From positions 530,851 through 594,850 of the forward strand of contig NZ_VSFF01000005.1 in NCBI RefSeq assembly GCF_008085905.1: a stretch of 64,000 nucleotides of DNA, read 5' to 3'. Shown here piece after piece: positions 32,204 through 40,532 of the stretch. The stretch comes from Actinomadura syzygii (lineage in GTDB: Bacteria > Actinomycetota > Actinomycetes > Streptosporangiales > Streptosporangiaceae). A model generated the notes under the pieces. It was not told the DNA's origin, searched no databases, and saw only the letters and a list, made by a program, of their open reading frames with translations. The translations under genes were made by a program, and so were the position numbers. Each line of letters starts with the position of its first letter. The stretch's first letter is position 1.

Positions 32204-32787
32204 AGGAAGATCGCAAGGTTCTGCATGCGGATCACCGACTCGTCCACCAGGATGGTGCGCCGCGCGAGCCGCCAGCCGCCCGCCTCGCGGCGCAGCAGGT
32301 CCTCGCGCCCGGCCGAGACCAGGGCCGGTTCGCGGACGTCGCCGCGGCTGCGGAACAGCAGCACGCCGGAGTCGACGACGAGGTGGTCGTCGTCGCCGGT
32401 CGCGAACGTGCGCACGTTGGTGACGTGGTGGCGCAGCCTGGACGGCGGGTCCTCGGTCCAGGCGTGCTCGGTCAGGAAACGGGCGACGCGCCGCGAAAGG
32501 GAGTACTTGTTCTCATCGAAATGGGCGGCGCCGGGCGCGGTGTCGAATCCCGTTCCCACGGCGGTCGTGACCCTTACGGGCATCAGATAGTGGATGTCCT
32601 CGGTGAGCAATTCGAGCCATTGCGTGTACGCCTGCTCGTCCAGCAGGTACGCCTCGTCGACAAGCCATTGGTGCGCGAGGAGATGCCGTTCGTCGCCGAA
32701 TGGCAGGGTGGAGCCGACGCGCTGTTCCCGTGGAGCGTGGCCGCCGAGGATCGACCGTGATGAATGGGTGCTCTGGTCGCCGGTCAC
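32200..32787 (-). CDS. Aromatic-ring-hydroxylating dioxygenase, beta subunit
   Basis: A 195-residue NTF2-like subunit. HQWLVDEAYLLDEQAYTQWL, LLTEDIHYLMPVRVT, FDENKYSLSRRVARFLTEHA, RHHVTNVRTFA and RRTILVDESVIRMQNLAIFL follow the small-subunit pattern exactly (the final NLxxFL is typical). It builds the alpha3beta3 hexamer with the product of the gene before it. GTG start overlapping the alpha stop (GTGA) makes a slightly long N-terminus; a start some 20 codons later would also give a complete domain. Confidence 0.93.
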   Translation of the reverse strand: MTGDQSTHSSRSILGGHAPREQRVGSTLPFGDERHLLAHQWLVDEAYLLDEQAYTQWLELLTEDIHYLMPVRVTTAVGTGFDTAPGAAHFDENKYSLSRRVARFLTEHAWTEDPPSRLRHHVTNVRTFATGDDDHLVVDSGVLLFRSRGDVREPALVSAGREDLLRREAGGWRLARRTILVDESVIRMQNLAIFL

Positions 32788-34172
32788 TTCCCGGCCTCCG
32801 CCCGCTGCCCGTTGACGCCGACCTCGACACCGGCCGCCTTCGGCATGGGGCGTTCCATGTGGTCCGCCCAGCGGAGGAGCAGTTCCCGCTGATTGTGCTC
32901 GCTGTATCCCGTACGCGCGATGCCGGGCCCGCTGAACCGCTCGGGAGGCAGGGACGGGGAGACCTCGGTGCCGTCCTCCAGCAGGCCCATCCGGCTGTTC
33001 AGCATCAGTCGCCGGGCCATTGATCCGGCGGCCGTGTTGGTCAGGGAGACCCAGTTCTCGACGTCGTCCTGCTCGAACATGCCCGTGCTGCCGAAGCACA
33101 TCAGGTATGCCTTGTAGGAGAGGCGCTTGAACTCCTCGGGCGCTTCGGCGTCCACGGCGAACCAGGACAGGATCTCGGTCTCGTCGTGGCTGATCGGCTG
33201 CCACTGCCGGACGGAGATGAACGGGACGACGTCCTCGGAGTCCTCGACCCGCGGCCAGTTGTGCACGAAGCTCAGGTTCGGGAACACCGTGGCCGCCGAG
33301 ATCATGAACCCGTCTCGGCCGATGACGTCGCACTGCTCCCGCGACCATTCCCGCTTCATCCGCGTGATCATCTCGTCGGGATAGCCGACGTACCGGAGCC
33401 GCTCGTCCAGGTCGCCGGGCGGCAGTTTGTACGTCGTGCCGCCGCCGTTCCCGGCCCAGTAGGTGGCGCCGTCCCTGCGCTTCTCCGCCTTCGGCTCCCG
33501 GAAAAGGCCGATCTCCACCACGCTCGTGTGGGTCTGCGGCGTGTGGTACATGTCGCCCGCGAAGTTCTCCGCGCCGATCTTCCAGTTCGCCTTGACCCGC
33601 CAGCGCTGCGGACCGCGCATCTCGATGCCGCTCGGACTCTGCTTGGTGTAGTAGTCGAGGTAGAACGCGAAATCGCCGAGATAATCGCGCAGCGGCGGCG
33701 CGTCGTCGGCCAGGCTGATGAAGATCATGCCGTTGTGGGAGCCGATGTTCGGGGCGCGCAGCAGCCGCTGGCTCTTGCGCTTGAACCCCGCCTCGCCGCC
33801 GTAGGCGTCCTGGTGGAACGGCAGGCCGACGATCCGCCCGTCGTTCCGGTAGGACCATCCGTGGTACGGGCAGCGGAAATGCGAGGCGTTGCCCATCTCG
33901 GCCCGGCAGACCTGCATGCCCCGGTGCAGGCACATGTTGAAGTGCGCGTGGATCTCGCCCTTCTCGTCCCGGACGACGATGAACGAGTCGTCCAGGACGC
34001 GGCGGACGACGTAGTCCCCGGCGCTCGGGATCTCCGACTCGTGGGCGACGAACGTCCACGCCCTGCCGAACACGCGTTCCTTCTCCAGCGCGAAGACGTG
34101 CTCATCGTTGTAGATGTGCGCCGGGATCATGCCCCGCCGCACGCTACCCAGGACACCCGCTTGATCGATCAT
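32784..34172 (-). CDS. Aromatic-ring-hydroxylating dioxygenase, alpha subunit (phthalate 3,4-dioxygenase-like)
   Basis: A 462-residue catalytic subunit. The Rieske cluster is bound by C81-x-H83 and C101-x2-H104 (MCLHRGMQVC, FRCPYHGW); the mononuclear iron by H210 and H215, with bridging D207 (ENFAGDMYHTPQTH). It adds O2 across an aromatic double bond to give a cis-dihydrodiol. A GGGGAGA stands eight bases before this ATG (MIDQAGVLG); the longer frame 15 codons upstream lacks one. The order alpha, beta, dehydrogenase, ferredoxin, reductase, decarboxylase is that of phthalate operons, but substrate pocket residues cannot be judged here. Confidence 0.92.
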   Translation of the reverse strand: MIDQAGVLGSVRRGMIPAHIYNDEHVFALEKERVFGRAWTFVAHESEIPSAGDYVVRRVLDDSFIVVRDEKGEIHAHFNMCLHRGMQVCRAEMGNASHFRCPYHGWSYRNDGRIVGLPFHQDAYGGEAGFKRKSQRLLRAPNIGSHNGMIFISLADDAPPLRDYLGDFAFYLDYYTKQSPSGIEMRGPQRWRVKANWKIGAENFAGDMYHTPQTHTSVVEIGLFREPKAEKRRDGATYWAGNGGGTTYKLPPGDLDERLRYVGYPDEMITRMKREWSREQCDVIGRDGFMISAATVFPNLSFVHNWPRVEDSEDVVPFISVRQWQPISHDETEILSWFAVDAEAPEEFKRLSYKAYLMCFGSTGMFEQDDVENWVSLTNTAAGSMARRLMLNSRMGLLEDGTEVSPSLPPERFSGPGIARTGYSEHNQRELLLRWADHMERPMPKAAGVEVGVNGQRAEAGK

Positions 34173-34225
34173 CCGCGACGTCTCCCCACGAGCCTCGTCT
34201 CCCACCCGGCCAGCCAACCCAGTTT

Positions 34226-34283
34226 CTCTGTACTACAGAGCCATCCTCTGGATAGTAGAACAGCGCCCCAATGTGGCTGTCAA
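34226..34283 (-). promoter_or_regulatory. Promoter and operator of the dioxygenase operon
   Basis: On the minus strand TTGACA (34278-34283), 18 bp, then TCTACT (34254-34259) form a promoter. About 14 bases downstream of the -10 lies the perfect hyphenated dyad CTCTGTA-C-TACAGAG (34226-34240), which would sit at about +7 to +21, a roadblock or repressor position. It is not the CCAGAA dyad of the importer. Confidence 0.6.
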
Positions 34284-34293
34284 CCAGGGTCAG

Positions 34294-34326
34294 CCCGTAC
34301 CCGGCACGGTCCGTGCCGGGTACGGG
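34294..34326. terminator. Perfect 16-bp inverted repeat, probable terminator between two minus-strand units
   Basis: CCCGTACCCGGCACGG (34294-34309) pairs with 34311-34326 around one central base. It lies 29 bp after the end of the exported hydrolase gene and just before the dioxygenase promoter. There is no clear U run, so it may end transcription through stem strength alone or be Rho-aided. Confidence 0.65.
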
Positions 34327-34355
34327 CCCGGGTTCATGGAATCGGCGCCGCGCGG

Positions 34356-35216
34356 CTAACGGACGGTGGTCCGTGCGGCCAGCTCGATTCCTCGCGTGAC
34401 GGTCCCGGGGTCCGAGATGAGCCCGAGGTGGCCGCCGTTGTATTCGATGACCGTGGAGTGGGCCCTCTTCGCCATGGCGCGTTCGGCGCTGGGCGGGATG
34501 ATCGCGTCCTTCTTCCCGATGAGGTACCAGGACGGGATCGTCCGCCAGGCCGGGGCCCCGGACGGCTCGCTCAGCGCGCCGAGCGTCGCCGCCCGCTGGG
34601 AGGCCGCCACGATCGCCTTGTCCCGCGCGCTCAACCCGGTCGCGAACGACGCGAAGACGGTCGACTTCTTGAGGTAGAGGTCGGTCGTCGGGGTGGGCGG
34701 AAGGGTGGCCGGGACGAAGTCGAAGACGGTGGTCGGGTCGACCGAGAGCGCCGAGTCGGGGCCCGCGAGCTGCGTGCCGCTCTCGCCCTCGTCCGGCGCG
34801 AAGGCGTTGACGTAGACGAGCGCCTTGATGTTCGGGTTCCCGGTCGCCGCGTTGGTGATCACGGCTCCGCCGTAGGAGTGGCCGACGAGGACGACGGGCC
34901 CTCGGACCGTCTCCAGGTACGCCCGCACGGACGCGGCGTCGCCGGACAGCGACCGCAGCGGATTGGCGATCGCGGCGACCTGGTAACCGTCGTCCTGGAG
35001 CCTGGCGACGACACCGCTCCAGTTCGAGGCGTCGGCCCAGGCGCCGTGCACCAACACGATCGTCGGCTTCGTCGTCTTCGATGGCTTCTCCTGGGAGAAG
35101 GCGCTCGACGTCTGGCTGAGGCTCGCCAGGATGAGGGCGACCGCGGAGAGGACGATCGCCGCCGCCGTCGGCCGCCTCCGGGCTCGTCCGGCCGCGCGAA
35201 TCGAGGGTCTTTTCAT
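34356..35216 (-). CDS. Exported alpha/beta hydrolase (esterase-like)
   Basis: A 286-residue hydrolase with an Arg-rich N-terminus and hydrophobic core (residues 20-40, TSSAFSQ cleavage region), so exported. IVLVHGAWADASNWSGVVA is the oxyanion HG motif, VVLVGHSYGGAVITNAATG the nucleophile elbow, YLIGKKDAIIPPSAERA the acid and EYNGGHLGLI the His. This is the short salicylate esterase-like (MenH/pyrethroid hydrolase) subgroup. AAAGGAAAG precedes the chosen ATG; an in-frame start 25 codons upstream is disfavoured. Confidence 0.88.
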   Translation of the reverse strand: MKRPSIRAAGRARRRPTAAAIVLSAVALILASLSQTSSAFSQEKPSKTTKPTIVLVHGAWADASNWSGVVARLQDDGYQVAAIANPLRSLSGDAASVRAYLETVRGPVVLVGHSYGGAVITNAATGNPNIKALVYVNAFAPDEGESGTQLAGPDSALSVDPTTVFDFVPATLPPTPTTDLYLKKSTVFASFATGLSARDKAIVAASQRAATLGALSEPSGAPAWRTIPSWYLIGKKDAIIPPSAERAMAKRAHSTVIEYNGGHLGLISDPGTVTRGIELAARTTVR

Positions 35217-35317
35217 GATTCTTTCCTTTTCCGTGAGATGGGCCTGTGCGAAGTCTGATTCGGAGCCGAACGCGCGTTCCGCCCGACTCATATATAAAGA
35301 CCGGGTGCTGGTCCGCC

Positions 35318-35364
35318 CTGTGACACTTTCCGCACAGAAAAAGGGTGCTGCGGAATTGTCACAG
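35318..35364. terminator. Long imperfect stem-loop after the disulfide oxidoreductase gene
   Basis: CTGTGACACTTTCCGCA (35318-35334) pairs imperfectly with TGCGGAATTGTCACAG (35349-35364), with one bulge and a 14-base A/G-rich loop. Placed nine bases past the minus-strand stop, it probably ends that transcript; it may also be an operator for the hydrolase gene starting at 35216. Confidence 0.5.
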
Positions 35365-35373
35365 AGCCACTCC

Positions 35374-36735
35374 TTAGTGGAGGGCTTGCAGGGCGGTTTC
35401 GACGGCCCGGTGGAAGGTCGGGTAGGTGTAGATCATGTGCTTGAGGCGGCCGGTCGGCGTCTCGGTGTGGACGGCGATGTTCAGCCCGTACAGCACCTCG
35501 CCGCCCGCGGGACCGGCCGAGGTCGCGCCGACCAGGACGCCGCGGTCGGCGTCCTCGACGAGCTTGACGAACCCCTCGTTGCCGGGGCCGTGGATCCGGC
35601 CGCGCGTGGACTCCGGGATCGGCACCACGCTCGTGCGGACCCGTATGCCCTGGTCGCGGGCCTGCTGCTCGGTCATCCCCACGGCCCCGATCTCCGGGTC
35701 GGTGAAGGTGACGCGGGGCAGCGCCCGGTAGTCGGCGTCGGGTCCGGGCTCTCCGAGGATGTCGCGGACGGCGATCCGCGCCTGGTAGAGCGAGACGTGG
35801 GTGAAGGCGCCGTGGCCGGTGATGTCGCCGACCGCCCAGAGCCCGTCCCCGGCCCGCATCTGCCCGTCCGTGCGCAGCGCCGGCGCGGCCGGGTCGAGGC
35901 CCGCGGTGTCGACCGCGAGCGAGGCCAGGTCCGTGGCCCGGCCGGTGGCGACGAGGACGCGCTCGGCGCGCAGCGGTTCCAGGCCGCCTTCGAGGAGGGC
36001 CTCGAAGGTCTCGCCGTCGTACTCGATGTCGACGGCCCGCGCGCCGGTGCGGACGGTGACGCCGTCCGCCCGCAGCGCCTTCGCGGCGAGGTCCCCGGAT
36101 TCGGGTTCCTCCTGGGCGATCAGCCGGTCCCGTCCCTCCAGGACGGTGACCGCGGTGCCGAAGCGGGCGAAGACCTGGGCCAGCTCGACGCCGATCGCGC
36201 CGCCGCCGAGCACCAGCAGGGACGCGGGCGCCTCCCCGGCCGCGATGGCGTCCCGGTTGGTCCAGTACGGCGTCCCCTCCAGGCCCGGGATCGGAGGGAT
36301 CCGGGGACGCGAGCCGGTGGCGAGGACGACGCCGCGTGCCGCCTCGATCGTGTGGTCGCCCGCGACGACCCGGCGCGGGCCCGCGAGGCGTCCCCGTTCC
36401 CGGAACAGCCGCACGCCCTTGGCCGTCAGCCGGTCGGCGGCGGCCTCGTCGTTCCACCCGCCGGTGGCCTCCGACCGGACGCGCTCGGCGACCCGGTCCC
36501 AGTCGGCGGCCACCTTCGCCTCACCGGCCAGGGACGGGACGCGGCCCGCCTCCGCGAGCACGTTCCCGGCGCGGATCATCATCTTGCTCGGGACGCACCC
36601 CCAGTACGGGCACTCGCCGCCGACGAGCTCGGCCTCGATCCCGATCACGTCCAGTCCGGCGTCGGCGAGGGCGCCGGCGGCGTACTCGCCGCCCGGCCCC
36701 AACCCGACCACCACGACGTCGACTCGGATACTCAT
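35374..36735 (-). CDS. Pyridine nucleotide-disulfide oxidoreductase (Lpd/MerA-like)
   Basis: A 453-residue class I flavoprotein. VVVVGLGPGGEYAAGALADA binds FAD, and GGECPYWGCVPSK holds the redox disulfide C42/C47. VLGGGAIGVELAQVFARFG binds NAD(P)H and LWAVGDITGHGAFTH closes the FAD site. At the C-terminus the usual HPTxxE base region reads YPTFHRAVE, as in a lineage separate from true dihydrolipoamide dehydrogenase. So it is probably not the E3 of the E1/E2 genes at 52559-59913, 16 kb away. GAAGGAGAG precedes the ATG. Confidence 0.85.
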   Translation of the reverse strand: MSIRVDVVVVGLGPGGEYAAGALADAGLDVIGIEAELVGGECPYWGCVPSKMMIRAGNVLAEAGRVPSLAGEAKVAADWDRVAERVRSEATGGWNDEAAADRLTAKGVRLFRERGRLAGPRRVVAGDHTIEAARGVVLATGSRPRIPPIPGLEGTPYWTNRDAIAAGEAPASLLVLGGGAIGVELAQVFARFGTAVTVLEGRDRLIAQEEPESGDLAAKALRADGVTVRTGARAVDIEYDGETFEALLEGGLEPLRAERVLVATGRATDLASLAVDTAGLDPAAPALRTDGQMRAGDGLWAVGDITGHGAFTHVSLYQARIAVRDILGEPGPDADYRALPRVTFTDPEIGAVGMTEQQARDQGIRVRTSVVPIPESTRGRIHGPGNEGFVKLVEDADRGVLVGATSAGPAGGEVLYGLNIAVHTETPTGRLKHMIYTYPTFHRAVETALQALH

Positions 36736-36771
36736 GCGATCTCTCCTTCTTTCCGCAGGGCAGGTGTGCTT

Positions 36772-37476
36772 TCAGGCGAGGGGCCGTAGAGCTCGGCCTC
36801 GTCCACGGCCTCGTCGGTCTCTGCCTCCACCGTCCGGGGGTAGCGGGCCGAGGCGGATCGTGCGGGCCCCGGCGTCGGAGAGTCCGGACACGGCGGCCCG
36901 CACGTCCGTGTCGAGCGCCCCGGTCCGGACGGTCACCAGCCAGAGGAGCGCGTGCGAGGACAGCCGCGCCGGGAGGGTGCGCAGCGCCGTGAGCGTCCCG
37001 GCGTCGCACCAGTGGAGGTCGTCGAGGACGAGGAGCAGCGGCCGGTCGAGCGCCGCCTGCTCCAACTGGCAGCGCATCGTCCGGAACAGCCAGAACCTCT
37101 GCTCGGCGGAGTCGGACAGCGTCCGGAGCAGGCCCTCGTCGACGACCGGCCGCCCGTCGGAGAGCAGCACTTCCAGCAGTGCGCCGAACGGGACGACCTG
37201 CTGGTCCGGCCTGCCCGTCCCGCTGAGGACGCGGACCGGGAGGCTTTCCGCGACGGCCCGCGCCTCCCGCACGAGGCGGGTCCTGCCGCTCCCGGGGTCG
37301 CCTTCGACGAGGCGGATCCCGCCGCGTCCATCGCGCAGCCGCGCGATCGCTCCGGTCAGGTCGGCCACCTCGGCGTCGCGCCCGCGCAGCGGGGGATCGC
37401 CGACCGTGCCGGGCGGCGGCTCCGGAGCGTGTCCCGCGCCGCGGCGCCGCCTCCGTATCGTTCTGTCGACCGTCAT
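36772..37476 (-). pseudogene. Truncated LAL/LuxR-type regulator: N-terminal ATPase only
   Basis: The 234-residue product has the start of a LAL regulator: PLRGRDAEVADLTGAIARLR, Walker A EGDPGSGRTRLV, then PDQQVVPFGALLEVLLS and Walker B LLLVLDDLHWCDAGTLTALR. Homology stops at RTIRLGPLPPD; the remaining 18 residues are Gly/Arg filler before TGA. The sensor region and C-terminal HTH, some 600-700 residues, are missing; only 36 bp separate the stop from the next gene. A deletion is the simplest cause. A functional stand-alone ATPase is possible but less likely. The ATG has GGAGGGG. Confidence 0.75.
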
Positions 37477-37704
37477 GGCCCCTCCGTCCGACTCGCAGGC
37501 GGACGCCCGCCGCCGATACGGCAACGGTCGCCGGGCAGGTGCCGCGATCGCATCAGGGAGCCCCCTGGCCCCGGTCCCTAGGCGGGGCCCCAGGGACACG
37601 GGCCGACCGCACCGCCTCCCGGGGGCGGGCCCCTTTCACCGTTCTTCTGCACTGCGGAATGTCTTGGACGCTCGCCGGACGGCCATATGAGGGTGGTCAC
37701 GTTC

Positions 37705-37722
37705 GTACCGAACGATCGGTAC
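37705..37722. promoter_or_regulatory. TetR-type dyad upstream of the metallo-hydrolase gene
   Basis: GTACCGAACGATCGGTAC has perfect 7-bp arms (GTACCGA/TCGGTAC) and a 4-base centre, the form of operators bound by TetR-family repressors in actinomycetes. It lies 47 bp before the metallo-hydrolase ATG. No tetR gene is in the vicinity, so the repressor would be encoded elsewhere. Confidence 0.55.
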
Positions 37723-37769
37723 ATTCCCGCGACCGTCGCCGGGCCGGTGCCGCTCCAGAAGGAGAACCC

Positions 37770-38963
37770 ATGTGCGAGCTTCTCAACCAGGCCGTCGCGT
37801 CGAGCGCACCGGCGGCCGGGCCGTCGCGGCGAGGTGTGCTCGGCGGAATCGGGACCGCCCTGCTCGGCGGCGGGCTCGCGATGGCGGCGGGCATGCCCAG
37901 CGCGGAGGCGGCGCCACGTCCCAAGCCACGAAACCGAACGCGCCTGGTCCTCCTCGGCACCGGCGGCGGACCGATCGTGCTCAGCGGTGACCGGATGGGC
38001 ATCTCCACCGCCGTCGTCTACGGGGACGACATCTACGTCGTCGACCTCGGCCACGGAGCGGCCGTCCAGCTCTACCGCTCCGGCCTGCTCGACGGCCCCG
38101 CGGGACGCGCCAACGTGCGCGGGATCTTCTTCACCCACATGCACTCCGACCATACGGTCGAGTGGCCGGCGCTGTACGCCACCGCCCACGTCAACCTCCG
38201 GCAGGGACGCCCAGGCGATCCGTTCCGCGTCTTCGGACCGGGCGACCGGCCCGTCCCGCCCCGGACGTTCCCGCCCGAGCGCCCCGCTCCGGGACCGGTG
38301 AACCCGGGCGGCCCGATCTCCGGAATCTCGGCCATGACGGGCTACCTCCGGCAGGCGTACGCCGCGGACTTCGAGGACCGCATCCGCGACGCGAACATGA
38401 CCGACCCCAACAAGCTCTTCGAGACCCACGACATCGACATCTCGAAGTACTGGACCGTGGACGCGGCCGGAATCCCGCCGCGGCTTCCCGCCGGGACCCG
38501 CATCCCCGTCTGGCGGGACGGCGACGTCACGGTGACCGCGACGCTCGTCGACCACCGTCCGACCGCCCCGGCGTTCGCGTACCGGTTCGACACCCCGGAC
38601 GGATCGGTCGTCATCTCCGGTGACACCGCCCCCTCGGAGAACCTGATCGACCTGGCCCAGGGCGCCGACTACCTGGTGCACGAAGTGATCGACCCGAAGT
38701 ACGTCGACGAACTGGCGGCCACCCTCCCGCCCGAGATCCGGGAACCCGCACGCCAGCACCTGCTCGCCTCGCACACCACCATCGAGCAGGTAGGACGGGA
38801 CGTGGCCCAGAAGGCCAGAGCGCGTAACCTCGTCCTGACCCACCTCGTCCCGATGAACAACCCCGTGAACCGCTGGCGCGCCGCACAACGCGGCTACTCG
38901 GGCAAACTCATCGTCGGCCAGGACCTCATGCAACTGGGAGTAGGCACCCACCCGGGCCGATAG
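37770..38963 (+). CDS. Tat-exported metallo-beta-lactamase-fold hydrolase
   Basis: A 397-residue enzyme. The N-terminus has a twin-arginine signal (SRRGVLGG, R20-R21) and a hydrophobic stretch to about residue 47, so it is exported folded. The binuclear zinc motif is THMHSDHTVE (H123, H125, D127, H128); further ligands lie in VISGDTAPS and LTHLVPMNN. This resembles arylsulfatase/ribonuclease Z-like and lactonase branches of the fold. AAGGAGA stands before the ATG. A TetR-type operator upstream suggests induction by a small molecule. Confidence 0.88.
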   Translation: MCELLNQAVASSAPAAGPSRRGVLGGIGTALLGGGLAMAAGMPSAEAAPRPKPRNRTRLVLLGTGGGPIVLSGDRMGISTAVVYGDDIYVVDLGHGAAVQLYRSGLLDGPAGRANVRGIFFTHMHSDHTVEWPALYATAHVNLRQGRPGDPFRVFGPGDRPVPPRTFPPERPAPGPVNPGGPISGISAMTGYLRQAYAADFEDRIRDANMTDPNKLFETHDIDISKYWTVDAAGIPPRLPAGTRIPVWRDGDVTVTATLVDHRPTAPAFAYRFDTPDGSVVISGDTAPSENLIDLAQGADYLVHEVIDPKYVDELAATLPPEIREPARQHLLASHTTIEQVGRDVAQKARARNLVLTHLVPMNNPVNRWRAAQRGYSGKLIVGQDLMQLGVGTHPGR

Positions 38964-39001
38964 AACGGCTGCTACTCCCCGAAGGAACCGGGGACACTCT
39001 C

Positions 39002-39853
39002 GTGAGCATCCGTGCGACGCATCGCGCTCTGCTGAGCCGTCTGCTGCCCGACGACGAACCGGACGACCTCGCGGTGCGCGAGGGGCAGTTCCACATCGTG
39101 GTCATCGGCTCAGACCGCGTCGTGTGCTTGCCTCGCACCAAGGCGGCGGCCGCCCGCCTTCCCCAGCGGGCGGCTGCACTGCACGCACTCGCCGGTCTCG
39201 GCCTCGACTTCCGCACACCCGAGCTACTGCTCCAGGGCACCGATGAGGAACCGTTCCTGGTACTCACCCGCATTCCCGGGGAACCACTGGAGAGCGACGC
39301 TCTCAACAATGCCCGAGTATTCGACACCGTCGCGGAGCAGTACGCCACGCTGCTGTCCGGCCTGGCCCGGGCTGGCACCGACGAAAGGGCACGGGCCGTT
39401 CTCCCTTGGGAAGCAGAGGACCGGTGGCACCTGTTCGCGAAGGACGTGCGCGCGGACTTGTTCCAACTCATGTCCGACAGCGGGCGACTACGGGCCGAAC
39501 GGGAACTCACGGCACTCGACGGCCTTTCCCACGTCAATCGAGCAGTGGTGCATGGCGACCTCGGCGCCGAAAACGTCCTTTGGGAATGGACGAACGGGCT
39601 GCCGCGCCTTTCTGGAGTGCTCGACTGGGACGATGTCACAATCGGCGACCCGGCCGAAGACCTAGCAGCGATCGGTGCCGGTCACGGCCCCGAACTCCTG
39701 GAGAGGGTGCTCGCCCTGGGCGACTGGCCAAACGACGGACTCCTTAACCGCATCGCCGCGATCCGCGGCACATTCGCCTTGCAGCAAGCCGTCTACGCGC
39801 TCCGCGACGACGACGAAGAAGAACTCGCGGACGGCCTGGCCGACTACGAGTGA
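39002..39853 (+). CDS. Aminoglycoside phosphotransferase-like kinase
   Basis: A 283-residue APH/choline-kinase-fold protein. VVIGSDRVVCLPRTKAAAA gives the ATP-binding lobe with Lys, FLVLTRIPGEPLES the hinge, VVHGDLGAENVLWEW the catalytic loop (HGD, N) and GVLDWDDVTIGDPAEDLA the metal-binding Asp. The real substrate is open: macrolides, aminoglycosides or a metabolite such as choline or homoserine. GTG start with GGAACCGGGG upstream is weak. Not obviously linked to neighbours. Confidence 0.88.
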   Translation: MSIRATHRALLSRLLPDDEPDDLAVREGQFHIVVIGSDRVVCLPRTKAAAARLPQRAAALHALAGLGLDFRTPELLLQGTDEEPFLVLTRIPGEPLESDALNNARVFDTVAEQYATLLSGLARAGTDERARAVLPWEAEDRWHLFAKDVRADLFQLMSDSGRLRAERELTALDGLSHVNRAVVHGDLGAENVLWEWTNGLPRLSGVLDWDDVTIGDPAEDLAAIGAGHGPELLERVLALGDWPNDGLLNRIAAIRGTFALQQAVYALRDDDEEELADGLADYE

Positions 39854-39921
39854 GGTGCACCGGGCCAGATCCGGCGAAAAATCGGATCGCTTCGTCGTTA
39901 TCGGTGTGCGACGGTTGCCGC

Positions 39922-40530
39922 GTGCCACAACCGATCTTGCGCACCGACCGCCTGCTCCTGGTCCCGCTCGCCGACCGGCATCTCGACCTGGAGGTTCGCC
40001 TCGACTCCGATCCCGAGGTGCTTCGCTACCTCTCCAGCCAGGCGTCGACCAGGGACGAGGTGATCGCCGCCCACGCGCGGCGGATGGCTCTAGCGGGCAA
40101 GGTGGACGGCCTAGGCCTCTGGATGGCCTTCGCCTCCGGTGGCGGCGAGCCAGGCGCACCGCCACCGGAACGCGAGGAGGACGGTGAGTTCATCGGGCTC
40201 ATGATGCTGCCTCCGGCGCATGGCCCCGATCAGCCCGACGACCCCACCGTCTCAGATCTGGGATACCGCATCCTTCGCCAATACTGGCGGCAGGGCTTCG
40301 CGAGCGAGGCGTCCCGCGTCCTCCTGCGGCACGCCTTCGACACGGTCGGCCAGAGCCGCGTGATCGCCCAGACCATGACCGCCAACACCGGATCCATTGG
40401 CGTGATGCGCGCCATCGGCATGCGCTACGTGCGCACGTATCACCCGGAGTTCGACGAGCCGCTGCCAGATGCGCACCTGGGCGAAGTCGAATACGAAATG
40501 ACCCGCACCATGTGGGAGCAAATGCGCTGA
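39922..40530 (+). CDS. GNAT family N-acetyltransferase
   Basis: A 202-residue acetyltransferase of the RimJ/RimL type: PILRTDRLLLVPLADRHLDL at the start, EFIGLMMLPPA, then DLGYRILRQYWRQGFASEAS as acetyl-CoA motif A and MTANTGSIGVMRAIGMRYVR as motif B. It would acetylate a protein N-terminus or small amine. GTG chosen because homology begins there; no good ribosome site is seen, and a start six codons upstream is possible. Its stop is two bases from that of the convergent YdcF-like gene. Confidence 0.87.
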   Translation: MPQPILRTDRLLLVPLADRHLDLEVRLDSDPEVLRYLSSQASTRDEVIAAHARRMALAGKVDGLGLWMAFASGGGEPGAPPPEREEDGEFIGLMMLPPAHGPDQPDDPTVSDLGYRILRQYWRQGFASEASRVLLRHAFDTVGQSRVIAQTMTANTGSIGVMRAIGMRYVRTYHPEFDEPLPDAHLGEVEYEMTRTMWEQMR

Positions 40531-40532
40531 CT

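Noticed and set aside
34226..34240. Dioxygenase dyad as another copy of the IclR-type CCAGAA site
   Set aside because: The arms have the opposite polarity (CTCTG-N5-CAGAG against CCAGAA-N5-TTCTGG) and do not align.
35374..36735. Disulfide oxidoreductase as the E3 of the downstream E1/E2 complex
   Set aside because: It is 16 kb away on the other strand and lacks the usual HPTxxE C-terminal motif of dihydrolipoamide dehydrogenase.
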